This document shows, piece by piece, positions 7,972 to 16,819 of a stretch of 64,000 nucleotides of DNA. Position numbers and translations under genes: made by a program. The DNA comes from Streptomyces aquilus (GTDB taxonomy: Bacteria > Actinomycetota > Actinomycetes > Streptomycetales > Streptomycetaceae): the NCBI RefSeq assembly GCF_003955715.1, contig NZ_CP034463.1:3100001-3164000 (forward strand). The letters run 5' to 3'. Position 1 is the stretch's first letter; each line of letters begins with the position of its first letter. The notes under the pieces are model-generated. The model was not told where the DNA came from, did no database searches, and worked only from the letters and a program-made list of their open reading frames with translations.

Positions 7972-8712
7972 ATGATCAGCAACTGGAGGGTGACGGTCGG
8001 TGGCGCGAGCAGGTCGTTGTGGGGGTCGGCACCGGTCACCTACGGCCTGATCGCCCTGTGCTGTCTGCTGTTCCTGATCGGCCCGGCCGCGGGCCTCAAT
8101 CCGGCCTACGGCACCGGCGACGAACTGCTGGCCGCCCAGCGGGCCTACTTCCACCGCTGGGGGGTGGTCCCCGCAGAACTGTTCGAAGGCTCGGCCCGAG
8201 CCGCCCTGACCCCCGCGACGGCCCTCTTCGTGCACGGCAGCTGGGTCCACCTCCTCGGCAACATGCTCTTCCTCTATGTCTTCGGAGTGCTGACCGAGGA
8301 ACGGATGGGCCGCGTCCAGTTCACGCTGTTCTACGTCGGCTGCGGCTATCTGGCGCTGCTGGGCTACGCGGCGGCGAACTCCGACTCCGACCAGTCGCTG
8401 GTGGGCGCCTCCGGGGCGATCTCAGCCGTGCTCGGAGCGTTTCTCTACCTGTTCCCCGGGGCCAGGGTGACAAGCCTGCTGCCGTTCCTCTTCTTCCTCC
8501 CGCTGCGCTTCCCGGCCTGGGTGGTGCTGCCGTTCTGGGCGGCCCTGCAATGGCTGGCGGCGGGCCGGGCGCCGAACGGGCCCGGGGTGGCGTATCTGGC
8601 GCACCTGGTGGGCTTCGGCCTGGGCTTCGCCTTCGCGTGGGTGCGATTCCCCCCTGCGACTAGAGTGAAGCCCGCCCCAGCTCCGGCCCCCGAGGGAGAG
8701 AACCAGCCGTGA
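7972..8712 (+). CDS. Rhomboid family intramembrane serine protease
   Basis: A 246-residue membrane protein with about six to seven helices. It has the family marks GNMLFLYVFG (helix 2), the catalytic serine in GASGAISAVLG (helix 4) and the catalytic histidine in YLAHLVGFGLGFAF (helix 6). Rhomboids cleave membrane protein substrates within the bilayer. The start is uncertain: the ATG at 7972 is used, but the GTG at 7990 is an alternative. The stop overlaps the GTG start of the next gene in a GTGA junction, so the two are translationally coupled. Confidence 0.9.
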   Translation: MISNWRVTVGGASRSLWGSAPVTYGLIALCCLLFLIGPAAGLNPAYGTGDELLAAQRAYFHRWGVVPAELFEGSARAALTPATALFVHGSWVHLLGNMLFLYVFGVLTEERMGRVQFTLFYVGCGYLALLGYAAANSDSDQSLVGASGAISAVLGAFLYLFPGARVTSLLPFLFFLPLRFPAWVVLPFWAALQWLAAGRAPNGPGVAYLAHLVGFGLGFAFAWVRFPPATRVKPAPAPAPEGENQP

Positions 8713-8990
8713 TCACCGCGATCGTCCTCATCAAGACCAGCGTGGACCGGATCCCCGAGATCGCCGAGTCGATCGCGGCGCTGGACTCCGTGAGCGAGGT
8801 CTTCTCCGTCACCGGCACCTACGACCTGATCGCCATGGTCCGCGTCCGGCAGCACGAGGACCTCGCCGAGGTCATCCCCGGCAGCATCAGCAAGATCCCG
8901 GGCGTCGAGGCCACGGACACCCACGTCGCCTTCCGCACGTACTCCCAGCACGACCTGGAGGCGGCGTTCGCGATCGGGCTCGACAACTAG
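8709..8990 (+). CDS. Stand-alone Lrp/AsnC ligand-binding (RAM) domain protein
   Basis: A 93-residue protein consisting only of the alpha-beta RAM domain of Lrp/AsnC regulators (MITAIVLIKTSVDRIPEIAE, then VTGTYDLIAMVRV) without a DNA-binding domain. Stand-alone RAM proteins bind amino acids or modulate full-length Lrp family members. The GTG start overlaps the rhomboid stop by 4 bp. The stop overlaps the 3' end of the convergent kinase gene by 4 bp. The translational link to a rhomboid protease is unexplained. Confidence 0.85.
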   Translation: MITAIVLIKTSVDRIPEIAESIAALDSVSEVFSVTGTYDLIAMVRVRQHEDLAEVIPGSISKIPGVEATDTHVAFRTYSQHDLEAAFAIGLDN

Positions 8991-11143
8991 ACGGTGACGT
9001 CGAGGGCGGCAATGCCCTTGTTCGTGCCGGCGTAGACACGGCGGCCGTGGACGAGGGGGGTCAGCAGGACGCCCGGGTCGGGGCCCACCGTCGCCTTCCA
9101 GAGCAGCTCGCCCCGCAGGTCGAGGGCGTGGACCTCGGTGTCGGTGCGTACGTAGACCGTGGAGTCCACCAGCACCGGGTCGGAGAAGGCCCCGCCCCCG
9201 CCGTACGTCCAGACCACGTCGCCGCGCGCCGTGATCGCCTTGAGCGCCGCCCCCGTGTCGGTCACCCCCAGGAAGGCGAAGGAGTCCGCGTTCGCCGGGA
9301 CGTAGGAACCGGCGAGGTCCGGCTCCCGCCACTTCAGGCGGCCCGTCAGATCCAGCCCGAACAACTCGGCGGCCTGGTTCCCGGTGCTCACGATCACGGT
9401 GTCGCTGCTGACGGCGGGCCGGCCGACATCACCGTCCAGCGGGGCGTCGAACGGCGTGGCGCCGCCCTCGCGGATGCCGTAGAGGTGGTTGTCGTAGCAG
9501 GGCACGTAGAGGACGTCGCCGGCCACGACGAGCTCTTCGTGCGGCGCACCGTCCAGCTCGGCGTACCAGCGCACCTTGCCCCGGCCGTCGTAGGCCTGCA
9601 CGATCCCCGCCCCGTCGATCGTGTGCTTCGAGGAACCGACGACGACGTTGCCTCTGAACACCGCGGGCTGCTGGAAGAACGGACTCGGCAGCTCGCGCGT
9701 CCACATCACCTCGCCCTCGGCGCTCAGTGCGATGAGCCGGCCCGGTTCGGGCTCGGTGTCGCTGACCACTGCGACGAAGATCCCGTCGGCCGTGAAGACC
9801 GGCCGGGTGACGAAGGACGCCCCCTTGAAGACGGTCGCCTTCCAGCGTTCCTTGCCGTCGCTTCCCAAGGCCCGCAGGTTCCCGTCGTCCCCCACGAAGT
9901 ACAGCGTCCGGCCGTCGACGGAGAGCGCCCCGCCGGCACCGCCGGCCACGTGCGGCGGGCCGCCGGCCTTGTACGTCCAGTTCACGGACGCCTTCCGTGC
10001 GACGGACCCCGGCGCCTTCGCGCTCCCGCCCTTCCCCTCGCCCGAGCTCCCGGTCTCCGACTGCCCGAGCCACCACCAGGCGCCCGCTCCCCCGGCGCCG
10101 GCGACCACGACCCCGCCCGCGGCGAGGCGCAGCAGCCCGCGCCGCGACGGCCGTCCATCCGCGGCTTCCACCTCGGGCGGCGCCACGTCAGGCGTCTCCG
10201 CCACCGGCGCCACATACTCGACCCGGCTCTCCCGCTCCCCCGACTCCCGCTCCGGAAGCCAGATCTCGGTCCCCTGAGACGCCTCGGGGCCCGGCCCCGC
10301 AGCGGTGTACCAGCCCGGACGCAGACCGCCGCGCGGGGAACCCCCCACGGCCGCCACGACGTCCGCCGGCATCGGCCGCTGCCCCGGCTCCTCCCGGAGG
10401 CAGGCCTCCACCAGCGGCAGCAGTTCCCTCGGTACGCCCGTCAGGTCGAAGTCCCGGGTCAGGATGCGCAGCAGGATCACCGAGTCCTGCCCCTCGCCGA
10501 AGGGCTCGCGGCCGCTCGCCGCGTAGGCGAGGACGGCCCCCAGGGAGAACACGTCGCTCGACGGTCCGACCTTGCCGCCGTTGCGGATCTGCTCGGGCGA
10601 GACATAGCCGACCGAGCCCACGATCGCGCCGGTGCGGGTCATCGCCGTCGCTTCGAGGGCCCGGACGATCCCGAAGTCGATGACCCTGGGGCCGTCCGGC
10701 GCCAGCAGGATGTTGGAGGGCTTCAGGTCCCGGTGGACCATGCCACGGGCGTGGATCGCGCCCAGCGCCTCCCCGAGCGCGGCCCCCAGCACCCGGACCG
10801 CAGGCTCGGGCAGCGGTCCGCCGTCCAGGACCGCGTCCCGCAGGTTCGGTCCCTCCACGAACTCCGTCGCCATCCAGGGGCGCTCGCCCTCGGGGTCGGC
10901 GTCCACGACCCGTGCGGTGTACGTGCCCGCCCCGCCGACGGTCTGCGCGGCCCGCACCTCCTGCCGGAACCGGGCCCGGAAGGTGCGGTCCTGGGCGTAC
11001 TCGGCCCTGACGACCTTCACCGCCAGCCGCAGCCCGGTCCGTGACTCGGCGAGGTAGACCTCGCCCATGCCGCCCGAGCCGAGCCGGCCTCGTACCTCGT
11101 ACGGGCCGACCCTGCGCGGATCCGTCGTGCGCAGCGCCTGCAC
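8987..11143 (-). CDS. Serine/threonine protein kinase with extracytoplasmic PQQ-type beta-propeller
   Basis: A 718-residue protein. Residues ~13-270 are a complete Hanks-type kinase: glycine loop GRLGSGGMGEVY, Lys in LAVKVV, catalytic loop VHRDLKPSN, DFG in VIDFG and the activation-segment motif GYVSPEQ. A disordered juxtamembrane stretch leads to one membrane segment (~340-358). The remaining ~340 residues show repeated PQQ/quinoprotein-like blades (for example LRALGSDGKERWKA, YDGRGKVRWYAEL). The layout suggests a receptor kinase sensing a wall or extracellular signal. It starts with GTG at 11143, and no target is evident. The same architecture recurs at 30188-32437. Confidence 0.92.
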   Translation of the reverse strand: MQALRTTDPRRVGPYEVRGRLGSGGMGEVYLAESRTGLRLAVKVVRAEYAQDRTFRARFRQEVRAAQTVGGAGTYTARVVDADPEGERPWMATEFVEGPNLRDAVLDGGPLPEPAVRVLGAALGEALGAIHARGMVHRDLKPSNILLAPDGPRVIDFGIVRALEATAMTRTGAIVGSVGYVSPEQIRNGGKVGPSSDVFSLGAVLAYAASGREPFGEGQDSVILLRILTRDFDLTGVPRELLPLVEACLREEPGQRPMPADVVAAVGGSPRGGLRPGWYTAAGPGPEASQGTEIWLPERESGERESRVEYVAPVAETPDVAPPEVEAADGRPSRRGLLRLAAGGVVVAGAGGAGAWWWLGQSETGSSGEGKGGSAKAPGSVARKASVNWTYKAGGPPHVAGGAGGALSVDGRTLYFVGDDGNLRALGSDGKERWKATVFKGASFVTRPVFTADGIFVAVVSDTEPEPGRLIALSAEGEVMWTRELPSPFFQQPAVFRGNVVVGSSKHTIDGAGIVQAYDGRGKVRWYAELDGAPHEELVVAGDVLYVPCYDNHLYGIREGGATPFDAPLDGDVGRPAVSSDTVIVSTGNQAAELFGLDLTGRLKWREPDLAGSYVPANADSFAFLGVTDTGAALKAITARGDVVWTYGGGGAFSDPVLVDSTVYVRTDTEVHALDLRGELLWKATVGPDPGVLLTPLVHGRRVYAGTNKGIAALDVTV

Positions 11144-11211
11144 TTCCGGCTTCCCCCTGTATGTCGTACGAACGCCGTAGGGGAGCGTACCGGCAAGCGC
11201 AGGTCAGCCGG

Positions 11212-12573
11212 TCAGACGGCCGGGACGCAGCGCCCGTCCTCGGTCCGGTACCGCCACTTCGCACCGTCGCTGACCAGCTCGCGCACGGCGGTCACGAACC
11301 GCTCCACGTGCTCGTCCGGCGTGCCCGCGCCGAAGCTGACGCGGATGGCGTTGAGGGACTTCTCGCCGGGCGCGGCCTCGGGGGCGCCGCACTCGCCCTG
11401 GGTCTGCGGGTCGCTGCCGAGCAGGGTGCGGACGAGGGGGTGGGCGCAGAAGAGGCCGTCGCGGACGCCGATGCCGTACTCGGCGGAGAGGGCGGCGGCG
11501 AAGTGGGAGCTGTTCCAGCCCTCGACGACGAAGGAGATCACGCCGACGCGCGGGGCGTCGTCGCCGAAGAGGGAGAGGATGCGGACCTCGGGGACGTCCG
11601 CCAGGCCTTCCCGCACCTTCTCGATCAGGTACTGCTCACGGGCGACCAGGCTGTCGAAGCCGGCCTCGGTGAGCGCCTTGCAGGCCGAGGCGATGGAGTA
11701 GGCGCCGATGACGTTCGGGGAGCCGGCCTCGTGGCGGGCCGCGCTCTCGTGCCACTCCACGTCCACGCCGCCGTCCTCGCGCCGGGTGACCTTGCGACTG
11801 GCGCCGCCGCCGGCCAAATACGGCTGAGCCTGAACCAGCCAGTCCGCGCGGCCCGCGAGGACGCCGGAGCCGAACGGGGCGTACAGCTTGTGGCCGGAGA
11901 AGGCGACCCAGTCGACGTCGAGGTCGGCGACGGACACCGCGTGGTGCGGGGCGAGCTGGGCGGCGTCGAGGACGATCCGGGCGCCGTGCGCATGGGCGGC
12001 GGCGGCCAGTTCGCGCACCGGCCACAGCTCGCCGGTGACGTTGGAGGCACCGGTCACGCAGACCAGGGCGGGGCCGTAGGGGTCGCGGTCGGCGAGGGCT
12101 TTCTCCAGGGTCTCCACGGCCTGCTGGTGGGTGCGGGGCGCGTCGAGGTAGGTGACGCGGGCGTCGCGCCAGGGCAGCAGGGAGGCGTGGTGCTCGGTCT
12201 CGAAGACGAAGACCTGGCAGTCGGCCGGCAGCGCGGCGGCGAGCAGGTTGAGGGAGTCGGTGGTGGACCGGGTGAAGACGACCTGGTCGCCCTCGCGGCA
12301 GCCCAGGAACTCGGCGACGGTCCTGCGGGCGTTCTCGAACAGGTCGGTCGACAGCTGCGAGAGGTACCCGGCACCGCGGTGGACGCTTCCGTAGTAGGGC
12401 GCGTACGCCGCCACGTCGTCCCACACCCGCTGGAGGGCCGGCGCGCTGGCGGCGTAGTCGAGGGCGGCGTAGGTGACCTCGCCACCGGTGACGAGCGGGA
12501 CGGTGACATCACGGCCCAGAACGGGCAGGGGGGCACAAATGGTCTGGGCGGCGGCAGCGGTGGAGACAGACAT
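11212..12573 (-). CDS. Class V aminotransferase / cysteine desulfurase-like PLP enzyme
   Basis: A 453-residue fold-type I PLP enzyme. The PLP lysine is in FSGHKLYAPFG (about residue 227), preceded by the cofactor aspartate in IVLDAAQLAPH. It resembles SufS/IscS-type desulfurases and related class V aminotransferases (VFTRSTTDSLNLLA, FETEHHASLLPW). A SAM-IV riboswitch sits in its long leader, which places it in sulfur amino acid metabolism; whether it supplies sulfur from cysteine or acts on another sulfur compound is unknown. The ATG at 12573 is preceded by GGGAG; an in-frame ATG at 12627 lacks a ribosome binding site. No Fe-S assembly gene is adjacent. Confidence 0.85.
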   Translation of the reverse strand: MSVSTAAAAQTICAPLPVLGRDVTVPLVTGGEVTYAALDYAASAPALQRVWDDVAAYAPYYGSVHRGAGYLSQLSTDLFENARRTVAEFLGCREGDQVVFTRSTTDSLNLLAAALPADCQVFVFETEHHASLLPWRDARVTYLDAPRTHQQAVETLEKALADRDPYGPALVCVTGASNVTGELWPVRELAAAAHAHGARIVLDAAQLAPHHAVSVADLDVDWVAFSGHKLYAPFGSGVLAGRADWLVQAQPYLAGGGASRKVTRREDGGVDVEWHESAARHEAGSPNVIGAYSIASACKALTEAGFDSLVAREQYLIEKVREGLADVPEVRILSLFGDDAPRVGVISFVVEGWNSSHFAAALSAEYGIGVRDGLFCAHPLVRTLLGSDPQTQGECGAPEAAPGEKSLNAIRVSFGAGTPDEHVERFVTAVRELVSDGAKWRYRTEDGRCVPAV

Positions 12574-12701
12574 GGGGAACTCCCGTGAGAGGGCATGCCG
12601 AAGCAGGCATACAGAAGAAGCTGGCATGCGGAAGAAGAGAAAAAGGGTGCGCGGAGGCGGGGCTCTGCGGCCCTATCGCATTCGCTTGCTCACGGAAGAC
12701 T

Positions 12702-12736
12702 CCCTCGAACGACCAGGACCCCTGGATTCGAGAGGG
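12702..12736 (-). terminator. Hairpin in the SAM-IV leader, possible expression platform
   Basis: On either strand, ccctcgaa pairs with ttcgagaggg (one bulge), and a nested ccagg/cctgg inverted repeat lies inside. The hairpin is downstream of the riboswitch aptamer and about 130 bases upstream of the regulated start codon. It could be a terminator or part of the switching structure; there is no poly-U tract. Confidence 0.45.
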
Positions 12737-12739
12737 GCC

Positions 12740-12858
12740 CGCGCTTGCCGTAGACCTCGCTGCCTACGGCCTGGTCTTCACCCGGGGCACCCCGCCACGG
12801 ACGGAGGGTTGCCGGACAGTCGGCCGGGGCCTCATGACTGTCACTCATGACCTGGTAC
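12740..12858 (-). promoter_or_regulatory. SAM-IV riboswitch in the leader of the class V aminotransferase gene
   Basis: Read on the minus strand, this region begins ACCAGGTCATGAGTGACAG and continues with gaggccccggcc, the conserved ccggcaaccctcc element and ggggtgccccgggtgaagacc. These match the SAM-IV aptamer as I know it from Actinobacteria. The P1 stem pairs ACCAGG (12856-12851) with CCTGGT (12775-12770). SAM-IV RNAs bind S-adenosylmethionine and lower expression of sulfur-metabolism genes when SAM is plentiful. The 3' boundary, including the outer stem that completes the SAM-IV fold, is approximate. The rest of the 353-base gap (12574-12926) is leader RNA plus the presumed promoter near the trpD end. 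Confidence 0.88.
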
Positions 12859-12926
12859 AGGAAAGTACGCGATGTGATCGTCGGCCCGCAACCCGTGTCC
12901 GGATCGCGGGACGACGATCGGCACGA

Positions 12927-13991
12927 CTACCGGTTGCTGGCCGCCACCCAGCGGTCGAGGGCCTGCTTGGCGGCGCCCGAGTCGATCGACTCGGCGGCCT
13001 GGTCCATGCCGGCCCGCAGCTGCTCCGCCAGCGTCCCCGAGCCAGGCTCCAGGGCCACCAGAGCGGCCGCCGAGTTCAGCAGGACCGCGTCCCGGACGGG
13101 GCCGGTCTCACCGTCGAGCAGCCGGCGCGCGACCTCCGCGTTGAACGCCGGGTCCCCGCCTCGCAGCGCCTCCACCGGCACCAGTTCGAGGCCGACGTCA
13201 CGCGGGTCGAAGGCCTCCTCGGTGACCTTGCCGTCGCGGACGATCCACACCCGGGAGGTGGCGGTGGTCGTCAGCTCGTCGAGGCCGTCGTCGCCGCGGA
13301 ACACCAGGGAGGAGTTGCCGCGCTCGGCGAACACCCCGGCGACGATCGGCGCCATCAGCGGGTCGGCGACGCCCACCGCCTGCGCCTTGACCTTCGCCGG
13401 GTTGGTCAGCGGGCCGAGGGCGTTGAACACCGTGCGGATGCCCAACTGGCCGCGGGCGGCGCCCGCGTGACGCAGCGCCGGGTGGAACTTGATGGCGAAG
13501 CAGAAGGTGATGCCGGCCTCCTCGGCGACCTCGGCCACCCGCTTGGGCGTGAGGTCGAGGTTGACGCCCAGCTTCTCCAGGACGTCCGAGGAGCCCGATG
13601 CCGACGAGGCCGCGCGGTTGCCGTGCTTGACGACCTTCGCGCCGGTGCCGGCCACGACGAGGGAGGACATCGTGGAGATGTTCACCGTCTTCGCGCCGTC
13701 GCCGCCGGTGCCGACGATGTCGACGGTCCGCCCGGACACCTCGATCAGGTTGGCGTGCTCGTACATCGCCCGGACGAGGCCGGTGATCTCCTCGACCGTC
13801 TCCCCCTTGGCGCGCAGGGCCACCACGAACCCGGCGATCTGCGCGTCGGTCGCCTCGCCGCGCATGATCTTGTCCATCGCCCAGGCGGTGGCGTCGGCGC
13901 TCTGGTCCTGCCCGTACAGCAGGGCGTTCAGCACCTCGGGCCAGGAACGGCCCGCCGCGGTGTCGCCTCCAGCGGGGGTCACAGCGCTCAT
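12927..13991 (-). CDS. trpD: Anthranilate phosphoribosyltransferase
   Basis: A 354-residue enzyme that transfers the phosphoribosyl group of PRPP to anthranilate, the second step of tryptophan synthesis. It has the PRPP-binding glycine motif [13 protein letters not shown], the [15 protein letters not shown] loop and the family's usual length. The start ATG at 13991 is used. The gene stands alone here, not with other trp genes, and lies downstream of the qcrB terminator on the same strand. Actinobacteria often scatter trp genes. No trp attenuator or leader peptide was recognised. Confidence 0.95.
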   Translation of the reverse strand: MSAVTPAGGDTAAGRSWPEVLNALLYGQDQSADATAWAMDKIMRGEATDAQIAGFVVALRAKGETVEEITGLVRAMYEHANLIEVSGRTVDIVGTGGDGAKTVNISTMSSLVVAGTGAKVVKHGNRAASSASGSSDVLEKLGVNLDLTPKRVAEVAEEAGITFCFAIKFHPALRHAGAARGQLGIRTVFNALGPLTNPAKVKAQAVGVADPLMAPIVAGVFAERGNSSLVFRGDDGLDELTTTATSRVWIVRDGKVTEEAFDPRDVGLELVPVEALRGGDPAFNAEVARRLLDGETGPVRDAVLLNSAAALVALEPGSGTLAEQLRAGMDQAAESIDSGAAKQALDRWVAASNR

Positions 13992-14065
13992 ACGGCCGCT
14001 CCTGGGTGTCGTGAGACCTGCTTCAACAGATGTTTGACCCCACCCTATCCAGCTCAGGACACGCA

Positions 14066-14102
14066 GAAGGGCCCCCGTCCGAAGACCGGACGGGGGCCCT
14101 TC
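14066..14102 (-). terminator. Strong hairpin terminator after qcrB
   Basis: The arms gaagggcccccgtcc (14066-14080) and ggacgggggcccttc (14088-14102) form a perfect 15-bp stem around a 7-base loop. It lies 25 bases after the qcrB stop and upstream of trpD, so it should end the ctaE-qcrCAB transcript. Confidence 0.88.
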
Positions 14103-14126
14103 CAGCGCGCGTGGCGAGCGCAGCGA

Positions 14127-15767
14127 TCAGTGGTGGCCGTGGCCGCTCGTGATCTCCTTGTACTCCTCGACGGTGGGCTTGGCGATCTGCGACTCCTCGC
14201 CGAAGTACGCCTCGCTGAGCTTGGCGCGCAGCTTCTCGGAGCCCTTCACCTTGCGCTCGACGCCGTTCTCGTCGACCGTCGGGCCGATCTCGGCCGGCTT
14301 GTACTGCTCGTGCGCCGTGAGCGTGTGCAGCGCGTCCTGGCTGAGCGGCTCGTGCACCTCGATGAACTCACCGTGCGGCAGGCGCTTGATGATGCCGGAC
14401 TCGCGGCCGTGCAGCACCTTGTCCTTGTCGCGGCGCTGGAGGCCGAGGCAGATCCGCTTGGTGATGATGAACGCGATGACCGGACCGACGAAGAACGCGA
14501 TGCGGACGAACCAGGTGATCGAGTTGATCGACAGGTGGAAGTGGGTGGCCCACAGGTCGTTTCCACCACCGACGAGCAGCACCATGTACCAGGTGATCCA
14601 CGCGACGCCGAAGGCCGTACGGGTCGGGGCGTTGCGCGGGCGGTCCAGGATGTGGTGCTCGCGCCGGTCGCCGGTGACCCAGGCCTCGATGAACGGGTAG
14701 ACCGCGATCGCGACCAGGACCAGCGGGAAGATCACCAGCGGGACGAAGACGCCCAGGACGAGCGTGTGACCCCAGAAGTTGATCTCCCAGCCCGGCATGA
14801 CACGGATCAGGCCCTCGGAGAAGCCCATGTACCAGTCGGGCTGGGCGCCCGTGGACACCTGGTCCGGACGGTACGGGCCCATGGACCAGATCGGGTTGAT
14901 CGAGGCGATGGCCGCGATGACCGCGATGACACCGAAGACCAGGAAGAAGAAGCCTCCGGCCTTGGCCGTGTAGACCGGCAGCAGCGGCATGCCGACGACG
15001 TTGTTGTTGTTCTTGCCGGGGCCCGCGTACTGCGTGTGCTTGTGGTAGAAGACCAGGATCAGGTGGGCCACCACGAGGCCGAGCATGATGCCCGGCAGCA
15101 GCAGGATGTGGATCGAGTAGAAGCGGGCCACGAAGTCGCCGCCCGGGAACTCGCCGCCGAAGAGGAAGAACGACAGGTACGTGCCGACGATCGGCACGGA
15201 CAGGATCGCGCCCTCCATGAAGCGGACACCGGTGCCGGAGAGCAGGTCGTCCGGGAGCGAGTAACCGGTGAAGCCGGTGAACATGCCCAGGACGAACAGC
15301 AGGAAGCCGAACAGCCAGTTGACCTCACGCGGCTTGCGGAACGCGCCCGTGAAGAACACACGCATCATGTGCACGAACATGCCGGCGAGGAAGATCAGCG
15401 CCGCCCAGTGGTGGATCTGCCGGATCAGCAGACCACCGCGCACATCGAAGGAGATGTGCATGGTCGAGTTGAACGCCTCGGACATCAGCTGTCCCTGCAG
15501 CGGGACGTAGCTGCCGTGGTACTCCACCTCGTTCATCGACGGGTGGAAGAACAGCGTCAGGTACACACCCGTGAGGATGATGATGATGAAGCTGTACAGG
15601 CAGATCTCACCCAGCATGAACGACCAGTGGTCGGGGAAGATCTTGCGCATGTTGGCCTTGGCCAGGGAGTAGATCCCCAGTCGGCCGTCGGCCCAGTCGG
15701 CGAGCTTCTCGCCGGCCGGTGCCTTCCCGCGAGAGCGGGAGTCTGTGGTCTCGGTCGTGGTGGTCAT
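14127..15767 (-). CDS. qcrB: Cytochrome bc1 complex cytochrome b subunit
   Basis: A 546-residue membrane subunit of the menaquinol:cytochrome c oxidoreductase that forms a supercomplex with the aa3 oxidase. The heme b histidines lie in HHWAALIFLAGMFVHMMRV and in the stretch HILLLPGIMLGLVVAH. As is typical of actinobacterial QcrB, there is a long hydrophilic C-terminal extension (from about residue 420). The ATG at 15767 (MTTTTETTDS) overlaps the qcrA stop in an ATGA junction, showing translational coupling. The frame is open further upstream, but that is qcrA shadow. QcrB is the site bound by quinol-site inhibitors in mycobacteria. Confidence 0.97.
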   Translation of the reverse strand: MTTTTETTDSRSRGKAPAGEKLADWADGRLGIYSLAKANMRKIFPDHWSFMLGEICLYSFIIIILTGVYLTLFFHPSMNEVEYHGSYVPLQGQLMSEAFNSTMHISFDVRGGLLIRQIHHWAALIFLAGMFVHMMRVFFTGAFRKPREVNWLFGFLLFVLGMFTGFTGYSLPDDLLSGTGVRFMEGAILSVPIVGTYLSFFLFGGEFPGGDFVARFYSIHILLLPGIMLGLVVAHLILVFYHKHTQYAGPGKNNNNVVGMPLLPVYTAKAGGFFFLVFGVIAVIAAIASINPIWSMGPYRPDQVSTGAQPDWYMGFSEGLIRVMPGWEINFWGHTLVLGVFVPLVIFPLVLVAIAVYPFIEAWVTGDRREHHILDRPRNAPTRTAFGVAWITWYMVLLVGGGNDLWATHFHLSINSITWFVRIAFFVGPVIAFIITKRICLGLQRRDKDKVLHGRESGIIKRLPHGEFIEVHEPLSQDALHTLTAHEQYKPAEIGPTVDENGVERKVKGSEKLRAKLSEAYFGEESQIAKPTVEEYKEITSGHGHH

Positions 15768-16819
15768 CCGCGCTCCCAGAAAGCAGGACCGACGGGCTCC
15801 TCGAAGTCGCCGAGCGCCTCGAGGTAACCCTCCTCGTTCACACCGATGCGCAGCTGCGGCAGGGCGTGACCAGCGGGGCCGAAGATCACCCGGGCGCCGT
15901 CGGAGAGGTCGAAGGTGGACTGGTGGCACGGGCACAGCACGTGGTGCGTCTGCTGCTCGTACAGGGAGATCGGGCAACCGACGTGGGTGCAGATCTTCGA
16001 GTACGCCACGATGCCGTCGTGCGACCACTCGAGCTCGCGCTTGTCCTTGATGTTGTCCGGCTGGATCCGGACGATCATCAGGGCCGCCTTGGCGATCTCG
16101 GTCTGGAACTCCTCGTCGTGCTCCTCCAGGCCCTCGGGCTTGGCGAAGGTGAGCGAACCGACCGCGACGTCCTCGGGACGCAGCGGCTCGTTCGTGTTCA
16201 TGTTGACGAGCTGGAGGCCCTTGCGCCACATGGTGTGACGCAGCTTGGTCCCGGGCAGCGGGCCGAGGTCGCGCAGCAGCACGACACCGGCGAGCGGCAC
16301 CAGGGTGAGCGCGCCGAGCATGGTGTTGCGGATCAGCTTGCGACGGCCGAGCGCGGACTCCTTGGCGCCCTGCTTCCAGTCGTCGAAGACCTTCTCGCGC
16401 ACCTCGGGAGACGCCTCGATCGGGTGACGCTCGTCGACCATCTCCACGTCGGACATCAGGGTGCGGGCCCAGTGGACCGCGCCCGCGCCGATCGCGAAGA
16501 GGGCGACACCGAGGGTCAGGCCGAGCGAGAAGTTCAGCGCGTTGATGTGCCCGATGGGGAAGACGTAGATCGCCTTGTCGTGCGGGACACCCACGTACGC
16601 GGCGATGAAGCCGATCGTGGCCAGCATCGACAGGGTGAACAGCATCGCCACCGTGCGCTCGGACCGCCTGGCGGCCCGCTCGTCGATGTCCTGGACCCGG
16701 TGCTCGTGCGGCGGCAGGCCGGGGTCGGCGAAGGGGTCCTTGTCGTCCGCGACGCTCACCGCGCCGTGGGCGTCCTGCTCAGCGGGCAGGTTCTCTTCTG
16801 GAATGTCTTGGCTACTCAT
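15764..16819 (-). CDS. qcrA: Cytochrome bc1 complex Rieske iron-sulfur subunit
   Basis: A 351-residue protein with three membrane segments in the N-terminal half, the actinobacterial form; other bacteria have one. The C-terminal Rieske domain carries the 2Fe-2S ligands in CTHVGC (about residue 280) and CPCHQSTFD (about residue 297). It passes electrons from menaquinol to the cytochrome c1 domain of QcrC. The ATG at 16819 overlaps the qcrC stop by 4 bp (ATGA), and its own stop overlaps qcrB, so the three are coupled. Confidence 0.97.
   Translation of the reverse strand: MSSQDIPEENLPAEQDAHGAVSVADDKDPFADPGLPPHEHRVQDIDERAARRSERTVAMLFTLSMLATIGFIAAYVGVPHDKAIYVFPIGHINALNFSLGLTLGVALFAIGAGAVHWARTLMSDVEMVDERHPIEASPEVREKVFDDWKQGAKESALGRRKLIRNTMLGALTLVPLAGVVLLRDLGPLPGTKLRHTMWRKGLQLVNMNTNEPLRPEDVAVGSLTFAKPEGLEEHDEEFQTEIAKAALMIVRIQPDNIKDKRELEWSHDGIVAYSKICTHVGCPISLYEQQTHHVLCPCHQSTFDLSDGARVIFGPAGHALPQLRIGVNEEGYLEALGDFEEPVGPAFWERG

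Noticed and set aside
12585..15827. 1080-residue plus-strand frame across trpD and qcrB
   Set aside because: It runs antisense through two certain genes and the riboswitch, and has no family pattern.
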